Positions 8,048 to 16,724 of a stretch of DNA of 64,000 nucleotides are shown piece after piece (position 1 is the first letter of the stretch; each line of letters starts with the position of its first letter). This DNA comes from Pseudomonas fortuita (GTDB taxonomy: Bacteria; Pseudomonadota; Gammaproteobacteria; Pseudomonadales; Pseudomonadaceae), in NCBI RefSeq assembly GCF_026898135.2, contig NZ_CP114035.2, positions 5,125,501 through 5,189,500 on the forward strand, given 5' to 3'. The notes under the pieces were generated by a model, which was not told the origin of the DNA, did no database searches, and was given only the letters and a program-made list of their open reading frames with translations. Made by a program: the position numbers and the translations under genes.

Positions 8048-9475
8048 ATGTCCTCGTCGCTGTTCCGACTCTCTCCTCTGCTGCTGGCCTTTGCCCTCGC
8101 CGCCTGTGACGACGCCCCGCGTTTCACCCAGGCCGAGCCTGGCGAAGCATTGTCGGCCGGCAAGGCGACCGTGCAGCGCGCTGACCGCAACGCCTATTCC
8201 CTGCCTTCGGCCAACCTCTCGCCCGAGCGCCGCGTGGACTTCGCCGTGGGCAACAGTTTCTTCCGCAACCCCTGGGTCATCGCGCCGTCCACCACCACCG
8301 CCCGCGACGGGCTGGGCCCGCTGTTCAACACCAATGCCTGCCAGAACTGCCATGTTCGCGATGGCCGTGGCCACCCGCCAGCGCCGGGTGACAGCAACGC
8401 GGTGGGCATGCTGGTACGCCTGTCGATCCCCGACCAGCCCTACCTGGCCAAAGTGATCGAGCGCCTCGGCGTGGTACCGGAGCCGGTGTACGGCACCCAG
8501 CTGCAGGACATGGCCATCCCCGGCGTGGCGCCTGAAGGCAAGGTGCGGGTCAGCTATACACAGCAAACCGTGTCGTTCAAGGACGGCCACCAGGTCGAAC
8601 TGCGCAAACCTGCCCTGCAGATCACTCAGCTCGGCTATGGCGTGATGCACCCCGACACGCGGTTTTCGGCGCGGGTCGCCCCGCCCATGATCGGCCTGGG
8701 CCTGCTCGAAGCCATTCCCGAAGCCGACCTGCTGGCCAACGAAGACCCGGACGACCGCAACCACGATGGCATCCGCGGGCGGGCCAACCGGGTGTGGGAC
8801 GATGCCCAGGGCAAGACCGTGATCGGCCGCTTCGGCTGGAAAGCCGGTCAGCCCAACGTCAACCAGCAGAACGTGCATGCCTTTGCCGGTGACATGGGCC
8901 TGACCAGCACCCTGCAGCCACACGATGATTGCACCCCGGCCCAGGCCGACTGCCTGGCCGCACCCAACGGCGACGGCGCCAACGGCGAGAAAGAAGTCAG
9001 CGACAACATCCTGCGCCTGGTCACCTTCTACACCCGCAACCTGGCCGTGCCGGCCCGCCGCGATGTGGGCGCGCCGCAGGTGCTGGCGGGCAAGAACCTG
9101 TTCTACCAGGCTGGCTGCCAGGGTTGCCACACACCGCAGTTCACCACGGCTGCCGAGACTACCGAACCAGAACTGGCCAACCAGGTCATCCGCCCCTACA
9201 GCGACCTGTTGCTGCATGACATGGGCCCAGGCCTGGCCGACGAACGCACCGAATTCGCCGCCAACGGCCAAGACTGGCGTACCGCGCCACTGTGGGGCAT
9301 CGGGCTGAGCGAAACAGTGGCAGGCCACAGCCAGTTCCTGCATGACGGCCGCGCCCGCAACCTGCTTGAAGCCGTGCTCTGGCATGGTGGTGAAGCCGAG
9401 GCGGCACGCAACTTCGTACTCACTTTCAATGCCGAGCAACGCACTGCGTTGCTGGCGTTCCTGAACTCACTTTAA
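8048..9475 (+). CDS. Di-haem oxidoreductase-like lipoprotein (DUF1111)
   Basis: A 475-residue lipoprotein (lipobox LAAC in the first 20 residues) of the DUF1111 di-haem thiol oxidoreductase family. Two c-type haem motifs are present: CQNCH (residues 98-102) and CQGCH (357-361). It should be exported and carry two covalent haems. The family resembles bacterial di-haem peroxidases, but the substrate is not established. The ATG at 8048 is preferred over an adjacent TTG. It is followed 20 bp later by a second imelysin gene and then a DUF1513 gene. This set recurs in Pseudomonas and is thought to serve iron handling. Confidence 0.92.
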   Translation: MSSSLFRLSPLLLAFALAACDDAPRFTQAEPGEALSAGKATVQRADRNAYSLPSANLSPERRVDFAVGNSFFRNPWVIAPSTTTARDGLGPLFNTNACQNCHVRDGRGHPPAPGDSNAVGMLVRLSIPDQPYLAKVIERLGVVPEPVYGTQLQDMAIPGVAPEGKVRVSYTQQTVSFKDGHQVELRKPALQITQLGYGVMHPDTRFSARVAPPMIGLGLLEAIPEADLLANEDPDDRNHDGIRGRANRVWDDAQGKTVIGRFGWKAGQPNVNQQNVHAFAGDMGLTSTLQPHDDCTPAQADCLAAPNGDGANGEKEVSDNILRLVTFYTRNLAVPARRDVGAPQVLAGKNLFYQAGCQGCHTPQFTTAAETTEPELANQVIRPYSDLLLHDMGPGLADERTEFAANGQDWRTAPLWGIGLSETVAGHSQFLHDGRARNLLEAVLWHGGEAEAARNFVLTFNAEQRTALLAFLNSL

Positions 9476-9495
9476 AACGCGCTAAGGAGCCGGGC

Positions 9496-10560
9496 ATGTT
9501 CCGACCCAAACTGTTGTTCACCAGCCTCGCCGCACTCGCCCTCGGCGCCTGCTCGCCGCAGGACCCGCAAGCCGTGACCTCCGCCGCCATCGCCAAGCAA
9601 GTGATCCTGCCCACCTACAGCCGCTGGGTCGAAGCCGACCGCACGCTGGCCGCCAGCGCCCTGGCCTACTGCGAAGGCAAGGAAGACCTGGCCAAGGCCC
9701 GCGCCGACTTCCTCAACGCGCAGAAGGCCTGGGCCGAGCTGCAGCCGCTGCTGGTCGGCCCGTTGGCCGAAGGCAACCGCGCCTGGCAGGTGCAGTTCTG
9801 GCCCGACAAGAAGAACCTGGTCGGCCGCCAGGTCGAACAGCTCGTCAATGGCGACAAGCCGGTCGATGCCGCGACTCTGGGCAAGGCCAGCGTGGTGGTA
9901 CGTGGCTTGTCAGCCTACGAGTACATCCTGTTCGACAGCAAGCCGGACATCGCCACTGCCGAGCAGAAAGCCCGCTACTGCCCGCTGCTGGTGGCCATCG
10001 GTGAACACCAGAAGGTCCTGGCCGAGGAGATCCTCAAGGGCTGGAACAGCACCGACGGCATGCTTTCGCAGATGACCAAGTTCCCGAACCAGCGCTACGC
10101 AGACTCTCACGAGGCAATCGCAGACCTGCTGCGCTCCCAGGTCACCGCCCTGGATACCCTGAAGAAGAAGCTGGGTGCGCCGATGGGTCGCCAGAGCAAG
10201 GGCATCCCGCAGCCGCTGCAAGCCGAAGCCTGGCGCAGCCACAATTCGCTGAAGAGCCTGGAGGCCACCCTCAAGGCCGCCGAAACCGTTTGGGTCGGGG
10301 TCGACAACCAGGGCCTGCGCGGCCTCCTGCCCAGCGATCAGAAAGCGCTGGCAGACAAGATCGACGCCGCCTACGCTACCTCGCTCAAACTGCTGGCCGA
10401 CAACCAGAAAACGCTCGGTGAGCTGCTGGCCAACGACGCAGGCCAGCAAACCCTCAACCAGCTCTACGACAGCCTCAACGCCGTCCATCGCCTGCACGAA
10501 GGCGAGCTGGCCAAGGCGCTGAACATCCAGCTGGGCTTCAATGCCAACGACGGTGACTGA
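9496..10560 (+). CDS. Imelysin-like lipoprotein with variant signature
   Basis: A 354-residue exported protein with a lipoprotein signal (lipobox LGAC, residues about 16-19) and an imelysin-like helical fold. At the place of the family GxHxxE motif it reads GLSAYE (residues 137-142), so the histidine is replaced by serine. This distinguishes it from the first imelysin in the window and makes metallopeptidase activity less likely. It sits between the di-haem lipoprotein and the DUF1513 protein with gaps of 20 and 2 bp, so the three genes are almost certainly one operon. Confidence 0.9.
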   Translation: MFRPKLLFTSLAALALGACSPQDPQAVTSAAIAKQVILPTYSRWVEADRTLAASALAYCEGKEDLAKARADFLNAQKAWAELQPLLVGPLAEGNRAWQVQFWPDKKNLVGRQVEQLVNGDKPVDAATLGKASVVVRGLSAYEYILFDSKPDIATAEQKARYCPLLVAIGEHQKVLAEEILKGWNSTDGMLSQMTKFPNQRYADSHEAIADLLRSQVTALDTLKKKLGAPMGRQSKGIPQPLQAEAWRSHNSLKSLEATLKAAETVWVGVDNQGLRGLLPSDQKALADKIDAAYATSLKLLADNQKTLGELLANDAGQQTLNQLYDSLNAVHRLHEGELAKALNIQLGFNANDGD

Positions 10561-10562
10561 TC

Positions 10563-11660
10563 ATGCTGCGACGCCAGGCACTCAAACTCGGTAGCGTATT
10601 GCTCAGCGCCCTCACCTTGGGCGGCTGGAGCCTGTTCCGCAACAAAGGCAGCGAACCTTTGCTGCTCTCGGCGCGTGACGATGGCGACGGCAAGCACTAT
10701 GCCGTCGGTTTTCGCCTGGACGGCACCCAGGTGTTCAGCACCCAGGTCGCCCAGCGTTGCCATGCCATCGTCCACCACCCCGAGCAGCCGATCGCCTTGT
10801 TCGTCGCCCGCCGCCCCGGTACCGAAAGCTACCTGGTCGACTTGCGCGACGGGCGCCTGCTGCAAACGGTGGTTTCGCAGCCTAACCGGCACTTCTACGG
10901 CCACGCGGTGGTACACAAGGGCGGCGAATGGCTGTATGCCACCGAGAACGACACCACCGACCCGGGGCGCGGCGTGCTTGGCGTATACCGTTTCGAGGGC
11001 GAACGCCTGGTGCACACCGGCGAGATCCCGACCCACGGCATTGGCCCGCATGAGGTCGCCTGGCTGCCCGATGGTGAAACACTGATCGTGGCCAATGGCG
11101 GTATCCGTACCGAAGCCGAAAGCCGGGTAGAGATGAACCTCGACGCCATGCAGCCAAGCCTGGTGCTGATGCAGCGCGACGGTACCCTGCTGAGCAAGGA
11201 AACCTTGGCCCAGCAGATGAACAGCGTGCGCCACCTGGCGGTGGGCAGCGATGGCACCATTGCTGCCTGCCAGCAGTTCATGGGCGATGCCGACGAAACT
11301 GCCGAGCTGTTGGCGATCAAACGCCCGGGCGAGCCGTTCAAGGCCTTCCCGGTGCCGGAACGCCAGTTGCAGGCCATGGCCCAGTACACTGCCAGTGTCG
11401 CCATCCACAGCGAACTGCGACTGGTGGCGCTGACTGCGCCAAGGGCCAACCGCCTGTTCGTCTGGGACCTGGACAGCGGCGCGGTGCGGCTGGACGCGCC
11501 CATGCCCGATTGCGCGGGGGTTGGCGCGGTGAAAGACGGCTTTGTCGTCACCTCCGGGCAGGGCCGTTGCCGCTTCTACGATTGCCGCAAGGCCGAGCTG
11601 GTCGGGCAGCCGATGAACCTGCCGTCCGGTTTCTGGGACAATCACCTGCATCTTGTCTGA
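10563..11660 (+). CDS. DUF1513 periplasmic beta-propeller-like protein
   Basis: A 365-residue DUF1513 protein. The N-terminus MLRRQALKLGSVLLSALTLG contains a twin-arginine-like RRQALK followed by a hydrophobic stretch, so Tat export is likely. The rest has repeated WLPDGETL- and VGSDGTI-type strands typical of a WD/SMP-30-like beta-propeller. It starts 2 bp after the imelysin-like gene and is the last gene of the di-haem/imelysin operon. The function is unknown. Its constant linkage suggests a role in the same iron-related process. A long REP palindrome follows. Confidence 0.88.
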   Translation: MLRRQALKLGSVLLSALTLGGWSLFRNKGSEPLLLSARDDGDGKHYAVGFRLDGTQVFSTQVAQRCHAIVHHPEQPIALFVARRPGTESYLVDLRDGRLLQTVVSQPNRHFYGHAVVHKGGEWLYATENDTTDPGRGVLGVYRFEGERLVHTGEIPTHGIGPHEVAWLPDGETLIVANGGIRTEAESRVEMNLDAMQPSLVLMQRDGTLLSKETLAQQMNSVRHLAVGSDGTIAACQQFMGDADETAELLAIKRPGEPFKAFPVPERQLQAMAQYTASVAIHSELRLVALTAPRANRLFVWDLDSGAVRLDAPMPDCAGVGAVKDGFVVTSGQGRCRFYDCRKAELVGQPMNLPSGFWDNHLHLV

Positions 11661-11672
11661 TTGATCCGCTGC

Positions 11673-11780
11673 CTGCACCGGCCCTATCGCCGGCAAGCCA
11701 GCTCCCACAGGTACACCACAGGTCCTGAAACCTACGGTGTACCTGTGGGAGCTGGCTTGCCGGCGATAGGGCCGGTGCAG
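11673..11780. repeat. REPIN: perfect 45-bp inverted repeat
   Basis: Arms 11673-11717 and 11736-11780 are exact reverse complements separated by 18 nt. Each contains a REP-like core (CGGCAAGCCAGCTCCCACAGG). It lies between the DUF1513 gene and the RND pair, so a transcript would fold into a very long hairpin. Confidence 0.92.
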
Positions 11781-11895
11781 ACAATTCACTCCCCTTCAAT
11801 CAAAAAACAGTCAATACTTCCCCCATCCACACGTGGGCAGGATCGCCCGTTGTCGTGTCCAGGCTAATAACAACCGTATCCAGGGAACCGGACCT

Positions 11896-13044
11896 ATGCT
11901 GCGCCGCCGCATGCTGATCATGTTGGCCGTGGTTCTGCTGATCGTGCTGGCCTTGGGGGGCTACAAGGCTTTCTCCATCTACCAGCAGATCCAGATGTTC
12001 ACTGCCCCCAAGCCGCCCATCACCGTAGCGGCAGCCTTGGCCGAACAGCGCCAGTGGCAGGAGCGCCTGCCCGCCGTCGGCAGCCTCAAGGCCCTGCAGG
12101 GTGTGGAACTGAGCCTGGAGGTAGAAGGGATCGTCAAATCCCTGCACTTCGACTCGGGCCAGCAGGTCAAGGCCGGGCAACTGCTGCTGCAACTCAACGA
12201 CGACCAGGAAACGGCCCTGCTCGGCACCGCCCAGGCTGACCTGGGCCTGGCCAAGGTCGATTTTGGCCGGGGCAGCCAGCTGGTCGGTGACTCGGCCATC
12301 TCCCGTGGCGAGTTTGATCGCCTAAGCTCCCAGTACCGCCGAAACCAGGCGGTGGTCGAGCAGCTCAAGGCGCAGAAGATCAAGAAGAGCATCAACGCCC
12401 CGTTCAGCGGCACCATCGGCATCCGCCAGGTAGACATCGGCCAATACCTCGCCGCCGGCACGATGATCGCCACCCTGCAGGATACGTCCAGCCTGTACGT
12501 CGACTTCAACGTACCGGAACAGGCCCTGCCGAAGCTGAGCCTGGGCCAGCAGGTGCTGTTACAGGTGGCCGCCTACCCGGGCCAGACCTTCCCCGCCAGC
12601 CTCAGCGCCATCAACCCCAAGGTGGAAGAAACCACACGCAACCTGCTGGTCCGTGCCGTCCTGGCCAACCCCGACGGCAAGCTGCTGCCAGGCATGTTCG
12701 CCAACCTGCTGATCTTGTTGCCAAACCCTCAATCACAAGTGGTGGTGCCGGAAAGCGCGATCACCTACACCCTGTATGGCAACTCGGTGTACGTCGCCAC
12801 GCCAAAGAAGGACAAGGATGGCCAGCCCGAAACCGACGACAAGGGCCAACCCAGGCTGGTCGCCGAACAACGCACGGTTCAAACCGGCGAGCGCCGCGAC
12901 GGTGTGGTGGTGGTCAGCAAGGGCCTGCAGGCCGGCGAACAGGTGGTCACCGCCGGGCAACTGAAGCTCACCCCGGGCGCCGCGATCCGCATCGGCCAGG
13001 ACCAAGCCCTCAAGCCCGAACAGGGCGTCCCGGGCAAGGACTGA
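11896..13044 (+). CDS. mexV: RND efflux periplasmic adaptor (MexV type)
   Basis: A 382-residue membrane-fusion protein. It has an N-terminal membrane anchor (residues about 5-24), a lipoyl/barrel-sandwich half starting near VEGIVKSLHFDSGQQVKAG, an alpha-hairpin, and a second lipoyl half (INAPFSGTIGIRQVDIGQYL). It links the inner-membrane pump encoded 12 bp downstream to an outer-membrane channel. No channel gene is present, so a distant OprM-like protein probably serves. Position after DUF1513 matches mexV (PA4374, from memory) in P. aeruginosa. The start at 11896 gives the normal signal-anchor. Confidence 0.88.
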   Translation: MLRRRMLIMLAVVLLIVLALGGYKAFSIYQQIQMFTAPKPPITVAAALAEQRQWQERLPAVGSLKALQGVELSLEVEGIVKSLHFDSGQQVKAGQLLLQLNDDQETALLGTAQADLGLAKVDFGRGSQLVGDSAISRGEFDRLSSQYRRNQAVVEQLKAQKIKKSINAPFSGTIGIRQVDIGQYLAAGTMIATLQDTSSLYVDFNVPEQALPKLSLGQQVLLQVAAYPGQTFPASLSAINPKVEETTRNLLVRAVLANPDGKLLPGMFANLLILLPNPQSQVVVPESAITYTLYGNSVYVATPKKDKDGQPETDDKGQPRLVAEQRTVQTGERRDGVVVVSKGLQAGEQVVTAGQLKLTPGAAIRIGQDQALKPEQGVPGKD

Positions 13045-13056
13045 CAGGAGGCTGGC

Positions 13057-16000
13057 ATGGCGTTTACCGATCCGTTCATCCGTCGCCCGGTGCTGGCCAG
13101 CGTGGTTAGCCTGCTGATCCTGCTGCTGGGCTTCCAGGCCTGGAACAAGCTGCAGATCCGCCAGTACCCACAAATGGAAAACGCCCTGATCACGGTGACC
13201 ACCGCCTACCCCGGGGCCAACGCCGAGACCATCCAGGGCTACATCACCCAGCCGCTGCAGCAAAGCCTGGCCAGCGCCGAAGGCATCGACTACATGACTT
13301 CGGTGAGCCGGCAGAACTTCTCGATCATTTCCATCTACGCGCGTATCGGCGCCGACAGCGACCGGTTGTTCACCGAGCTGCTGGCCAAGGCCAACGAAGT
13401 GCGCAACAAACTCCCTCAGGACTCCGAAGACCCGGTGCTCAGCAAGGAAGCCGCCGATGCCTCGGCGCTGATGTACGTCAGCTTCTACAGCAAGGAAATG
13501 AGCAACCCGCAGATCACCGACTACCTGTCGCGGGTCATCCAGCCCAAGCTGGCCACGTTGCCAGGCATGGCCGAGGCGGAGATTCTCGGCAACCAGGTGT
13601 TTGCCATGCGGATCTGGATCGACCCGGTGAAGCTGGCCGGCTTCGGCCTGTCTGCCACTGACGTGACCAATGCGGTACGCCGCTACAACTTCCTGTCTGC
13701 CGCCGGTGAGGTGAAGGGCGAGTACGTGGTCACCAGTATCAACGCCAGTACCGAGCTGAAATCGGCCGAGGCATTCGCCGCCTTGCCGGTCAAGACCAGC
13801 GGTGACAGCCGTGTGCTGCTGGGCGATGTTGCGCGAGTCGAGATGGGGGCAGAAAACTACGACACGGTCAGTTCGTTCGACGGTACTCCGTCGGTGTATA
13901 TCGGCATCAAGGCCACCCCGGCAGCCAACCCGCTGGATGTGATCAAGGAAGTTCGGCGCATCATGCCCGAGCTGGAAAGCCAGCTGCCCTCGGCGCTCAA
14001 GGTGTCGATCGCCTACGACGCCACCCTGTTCATCCAGGCCTCCATCGACGAAGTGGTCAAAACCCTCGGTGAAGCGGTGCTGATCGTCATCGTGGTGGTG
14101 TTCCTGTTCCTCGGCGCCCTGCGCTCGGTACTGATCCCGGTGGTGACCATTCCCCTGTCGATGATCGGCGTGCTGTTCTTCATGCAAATGATGGGCTACT
14201 CGCTCAACCTGCTGACCCTGCTGGCCATGGTGTTGGCCATCGGCCTGGTGGTGGACGATGCCATTGTCGTGGTGGAGAACATCCACCGGCACATGGAGGA
14301 AGGCAAGTCGCCGTTCGACGCGGCACTTGAGGGCGCCCGGGAAATTGCCATGCCAGTGGTGTCGATGACCATCACCCTGGCTGCCGTCTATGCGCCGATC
14401 GGCTTCCTCACCGGGCTTACAGGGGCCTTGTTCAAGGAGTTCGCCCTGACCCTGGCCGGGGCGGTGATCATTTCCGGCATCGTGGCCCTGACCCTTTCAC
14501 CGATGATGTGCGCCCTGCTGCTGCGCCGGGAGCAGAACCCCAGCGGCCTGGCCCATCGCCTTGACCAGCTGTTCGAACGCCTGAAGGTACGCTACCAGCG
14601 CCTGCTGCACGCCACCCTCGACAGTCGGCCGGTGGTGCTGGTGTTTGCCGTGATCGTGCTGTGCCTGATCCCGGTGCTGCTCAAGTTTACCCAGAACGAA
14701 CTGGCACCCAACGAGGACCAGGGGGTGATCTTCATGATCAGCAGCTCGCCGCAGCCGGCCAACCTCGATTACCTCAACGCCTACACCGACCAGTTCACAC
14801 CCCTGTTCAAAACCTTCCCCGAGTATTACTCGTCGTTCCAGATCAATGGTTTCAATGGTGTGCAGAGCGGCATTGGTGGTTTTTTGCTCAAGCCCTGGAA
14901 CGAGCGCGAACGTACACAGATGGAGCTGCTGCCGCTGGTGCAGGCCAAACTTGAGGAAGTCGGCGGCCTGCAGATTTTCGGCTTCAACCTGCCCTCGTTG
15001 CCCGGCACTGGCGAGGGCCTGCCGTTCCAGTTCGTGATCAATACCGCTGGCGACTACCCGGCGCTGCTGGAGGTGGCCCAGCGCATCAAGACGCGCGCCC
15101 AGGCATCTGGCAAGTTCGCCTTCCTCGACATCGACCTGGCCTTCGACAAGCCTGAAGTGGTGGTCGACATCGACCGGGCCAAGGCGGCGCAGATGGGGGT
15201 GTCGATGGACACGTTGGGCGGCACACTGGCCACCTTGCTGGGCGAGGCGGAAATCAACCGCTTCACGCTGGAAGGACGCAGCTACAAGGTAATTGCCCAG
15301 GTCGAGCGGCCATACCGCGACAACCCCGGCTGGCTGAACAACTACTACGTGAAGAACGACCAGGGCCAACTGCTGCCACTCTCGACCCTGATCACCCTCA
15401 CCGACCGCGCCCGCCCGCGCCAGCTCAACCAGTTTCAGCAGTTGAACTCGGCGATCATCCAGGGCGTGCCCATGGTCAGCCTGGGCGAAGCGCTGAAGAC
15501 CGTGCAGGACATTGCCCGCGAAGAGGCCCCCGAAGGCTTCGCCTTCGACTATGCCGGCGTGGCCCGCCAATACGTGCAGGAAGGCAGCGCGCTGTGGGTG
15601 ACCTTCGGCCTGGCACTGGCGATCATCTTTCTGGTGCTGGCAGCGCAATTCGAAAGCTTCCGCGACCCGCTGGTAATCCTGGTGACGGTGCCATTATCCA
15701 TCTGCGGGGCGCTGCTGCCGCTGTTCCTGGGTATATCGAGCATGAACATCTACACCCAGGTGGGGCTGGTGACCTTGATCGGGCTGATCAGCAAGCACGG
15801 CATTCTCATCGTCGAGTTCGCCAACCAGCTGCGTGAGGAGCGCGGCCTGAGCGTGCGCGAGGCCATCGAAGAAGCGGCGGCCATTCGCCTGCGGCCGGTG
15901 CTGATGACTACGGCGGCGATGGTGTTCGGCATGGTGCCGCTGATTCTGGCGACCGGCGCCGGGGCGGTCAGCCGTTTTGACATCGGGACGGTGATCGCCA

Positions 16001-16101
16001 CCGGGATGTCGATTGGCACACTGTTTACCTTGTTCGTGCTGCCTTGTATCTACACCTTGTTGGCGCACAAGACGAATGCCAAGGAACCTGCAATAGCCTG
16101 A
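13057..16101 (+). CDS. mexW: RND multidrug efflux permease (MexW type)
   Basis: A 1014-residue inner-membrane proton antiporter of the HAE1 RND family. It has TM1, a large periplasmic loop, TM2-6, a second periplasmic loop and TM8-12. The proton-relay aspartates are present in GLVVDDAIVVVENIHRH (TM4). It begins 12 bp after the adaptor gene behind AGGAGG. Length and the MAFTDPFIRRPVLA start fit the MexW/MuxB-like branch. Substrates cannot be read from the sequence. P. aeruginosa MexVW exports fluoroquinolones, tetracycline, chloramphenicol and dyes. Confidence 0.92.
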   Translation: MAFTDPFIRRPVLASVVSLLILLLGFQAWNKLQIRQYPQMENALITVTTAYPGANAETIQGYITQPLQQSLASAEGIDYMTSVSRQNFSIISIYARIGADSDRLFTELLAKANEVRNKLPQDSEDPVLSKEAADASALMYVSFYSKEMSNPQITDYLSRVIQPKLATLPGMAEAEILGNQVFAMRIWIDPVKLAGFGLSATDVTNAVRRYNFLSAAGEVKGEYVVTSINASTELKSAEAFAALPVKTSGDSRVLLGDVARVEMGAENYDTVSSFDGTPSVYIGIKATPAANPLDVIKEVRRIMPELESQLPSALKVSIAYDATLFIQASIDEVVKTLGEAVLIVIVVVFLFLGALRSVLIPVVTIPLSMIGVLFFMQMMGYSLNLLTLLAMVLAIGLVVDDAIVVVENIHRHMEEGKSPFDAALEGAREIAMPVVSMTITLAAVYAPIGFLTGLTGALFKEFALTLAGAVIISGIVALTLSPMMCALLLRREQNPSGLAHRLDQLFERLKVRYQRLLHATLDSRPVVLVFAVIVLCLIPVLLKFTQNELAPNEDQGVIFMISSSPQPANLDYLNAYTDQFTPLFKTFPEYYSSFQINGFNGVQSGIGGFLLKPWNERERTQMELLPLVQAKLEEVGGLQIFGFNLPSLPGTGEGLPFQFVINTAGDYPALLEVAQRIKTRAQASGKFAFLDIDLAFDKPEVVVDIDRAKAAQMGVSMDTLGGTLATLLGEAEINRFTLEGRSYKVIAQVERPYRDNPGWLNNYYVKNDQGQLLPLSTLITLTDRARPRQLNQFQQLNSAIIQGVPMVSLGEALKTVQDIAREEAPEGFAFDYAGVARQYVQEGSALWVTFGLALAIIFLVLAAQFESFRDPLVILVTVPLSICGALLPLFLGISSMNIYTQVGLVTLIGLISKHGILIVEFANQLREERGLSVREAIEEAAAIRLRPVLMTTAAMVFGMVPLILATGAGAVSRFDIGTVIATGMSIGTLFTLFVLPCIYTLLAHKTNAKEPAIA

Positions 16102-16104
16102 CCG

Positions 16105-16196
16105 GCCTCTTCGCGGGCTTGCCCGCTCCCGCAGACAGGGCATCGGGCCTGACATGGGTGCAGTACCTGTGGGAGCGGGCAAGCCCGCGAAGAGGC
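16105..16196. repeat. REPIN with 26-bp perfect arms
   Basis: Arms 16105-16130 and 16171-16196 are exact reverse complements with the core GCGGGCTTGCCCGC and a 40-nt spacer. It follows the RND permease stop directly. Confidence 0.92.
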
Positions 16197-16532
16197 AGTA
16201 TGGGTACAGAAGGCCGATAGAAAATCACTGCTACGCAACACAATCTAATAATTACCGCTCACAAGCTCCCACATCATTCAGATTCACGGCTGATCTTCCT
16301 GCTCGCCAGTGAAAGACTGAACAACTGTCTCATCCACTCTGCCCGGTAACTATTAGACTCAGAATGGCAGGCTACCCGCGAGCCAGACGTCTTCCAGCAA
16401 AATTCAAACACTCCTGGAAATGGCTTCGGTAAAAAATCCTACACCTTGATCAGAAGTTTCGCCACCCTCTTCGGCTTGTACATCTTGGGCTTAACGCTAT
16501 TATCAAAAACGTCGCAATGACGCGACGCACAC
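16197..16532. other. Gene-poor AT-richer stretch, possible gene remnant
   Basis: No convincing gene. One frame is open from 16350 to a TGA at 16518-16520. It encodes a plausible protein C-terminus ending in a hydrophobic helix (SFATLFGLYILGLTLL), but has no ATG and only a late TTG. It may be the tail of a decayed gene linked to the foreign-looking MFS gene downstream. Confidence 0.4.
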
Positions 16533-16724
16533 ATGGATAAATCAATAATTTTCAAAAACCACCCCTCTACCGGCAAGGTGGTTATTGACCCTCTAAAAGA
16601 CAATTGCATGCTTCGGATATCCGCAATATCCAAAATCACGATGCTGGCAATTAAACGCACCGATGTATTGAAAGATTCAGGCTATACGTTACAGTTCAGG
16701 GCAGCGGGAATCGTCTCTCTATGA
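16533..16724 (+). CDS. Possible small ORF, 63 aa, overlapping the MFS start
   Basis: A 63-codon frame starting ATG and ending in a TGA that overlaps the MFS start as ATGA, the usual signature of translational coupling. The product (MDKSIIFKNHPSTGKVVIDP...) matches nothing I recognise. It lacks a clear ribosome-binding site and may instead be a fragment of a larger lost gene. AT-rich like its neighbour. Confidence 0.35.
   Translation: MDKSIIFKNHPSTGKVVIDPLKDNCMLRISAISKITMLAIKRTDVLKDSGYTLQFRAAGIVSL

Noticed and set aside
11661..11895. A small gene in the 235-bp gap before the RND adaptor
   Set aside because: The gap is dominated by the 108-bp REPIN. Open frames there are parts of the palindrome.
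16439..16660. 73-codon minus-strand frame in the AT-rich patch
   Set aside because: No start signal and overlaps the better-placed plus-strand ORF coupled to the MFS gene.
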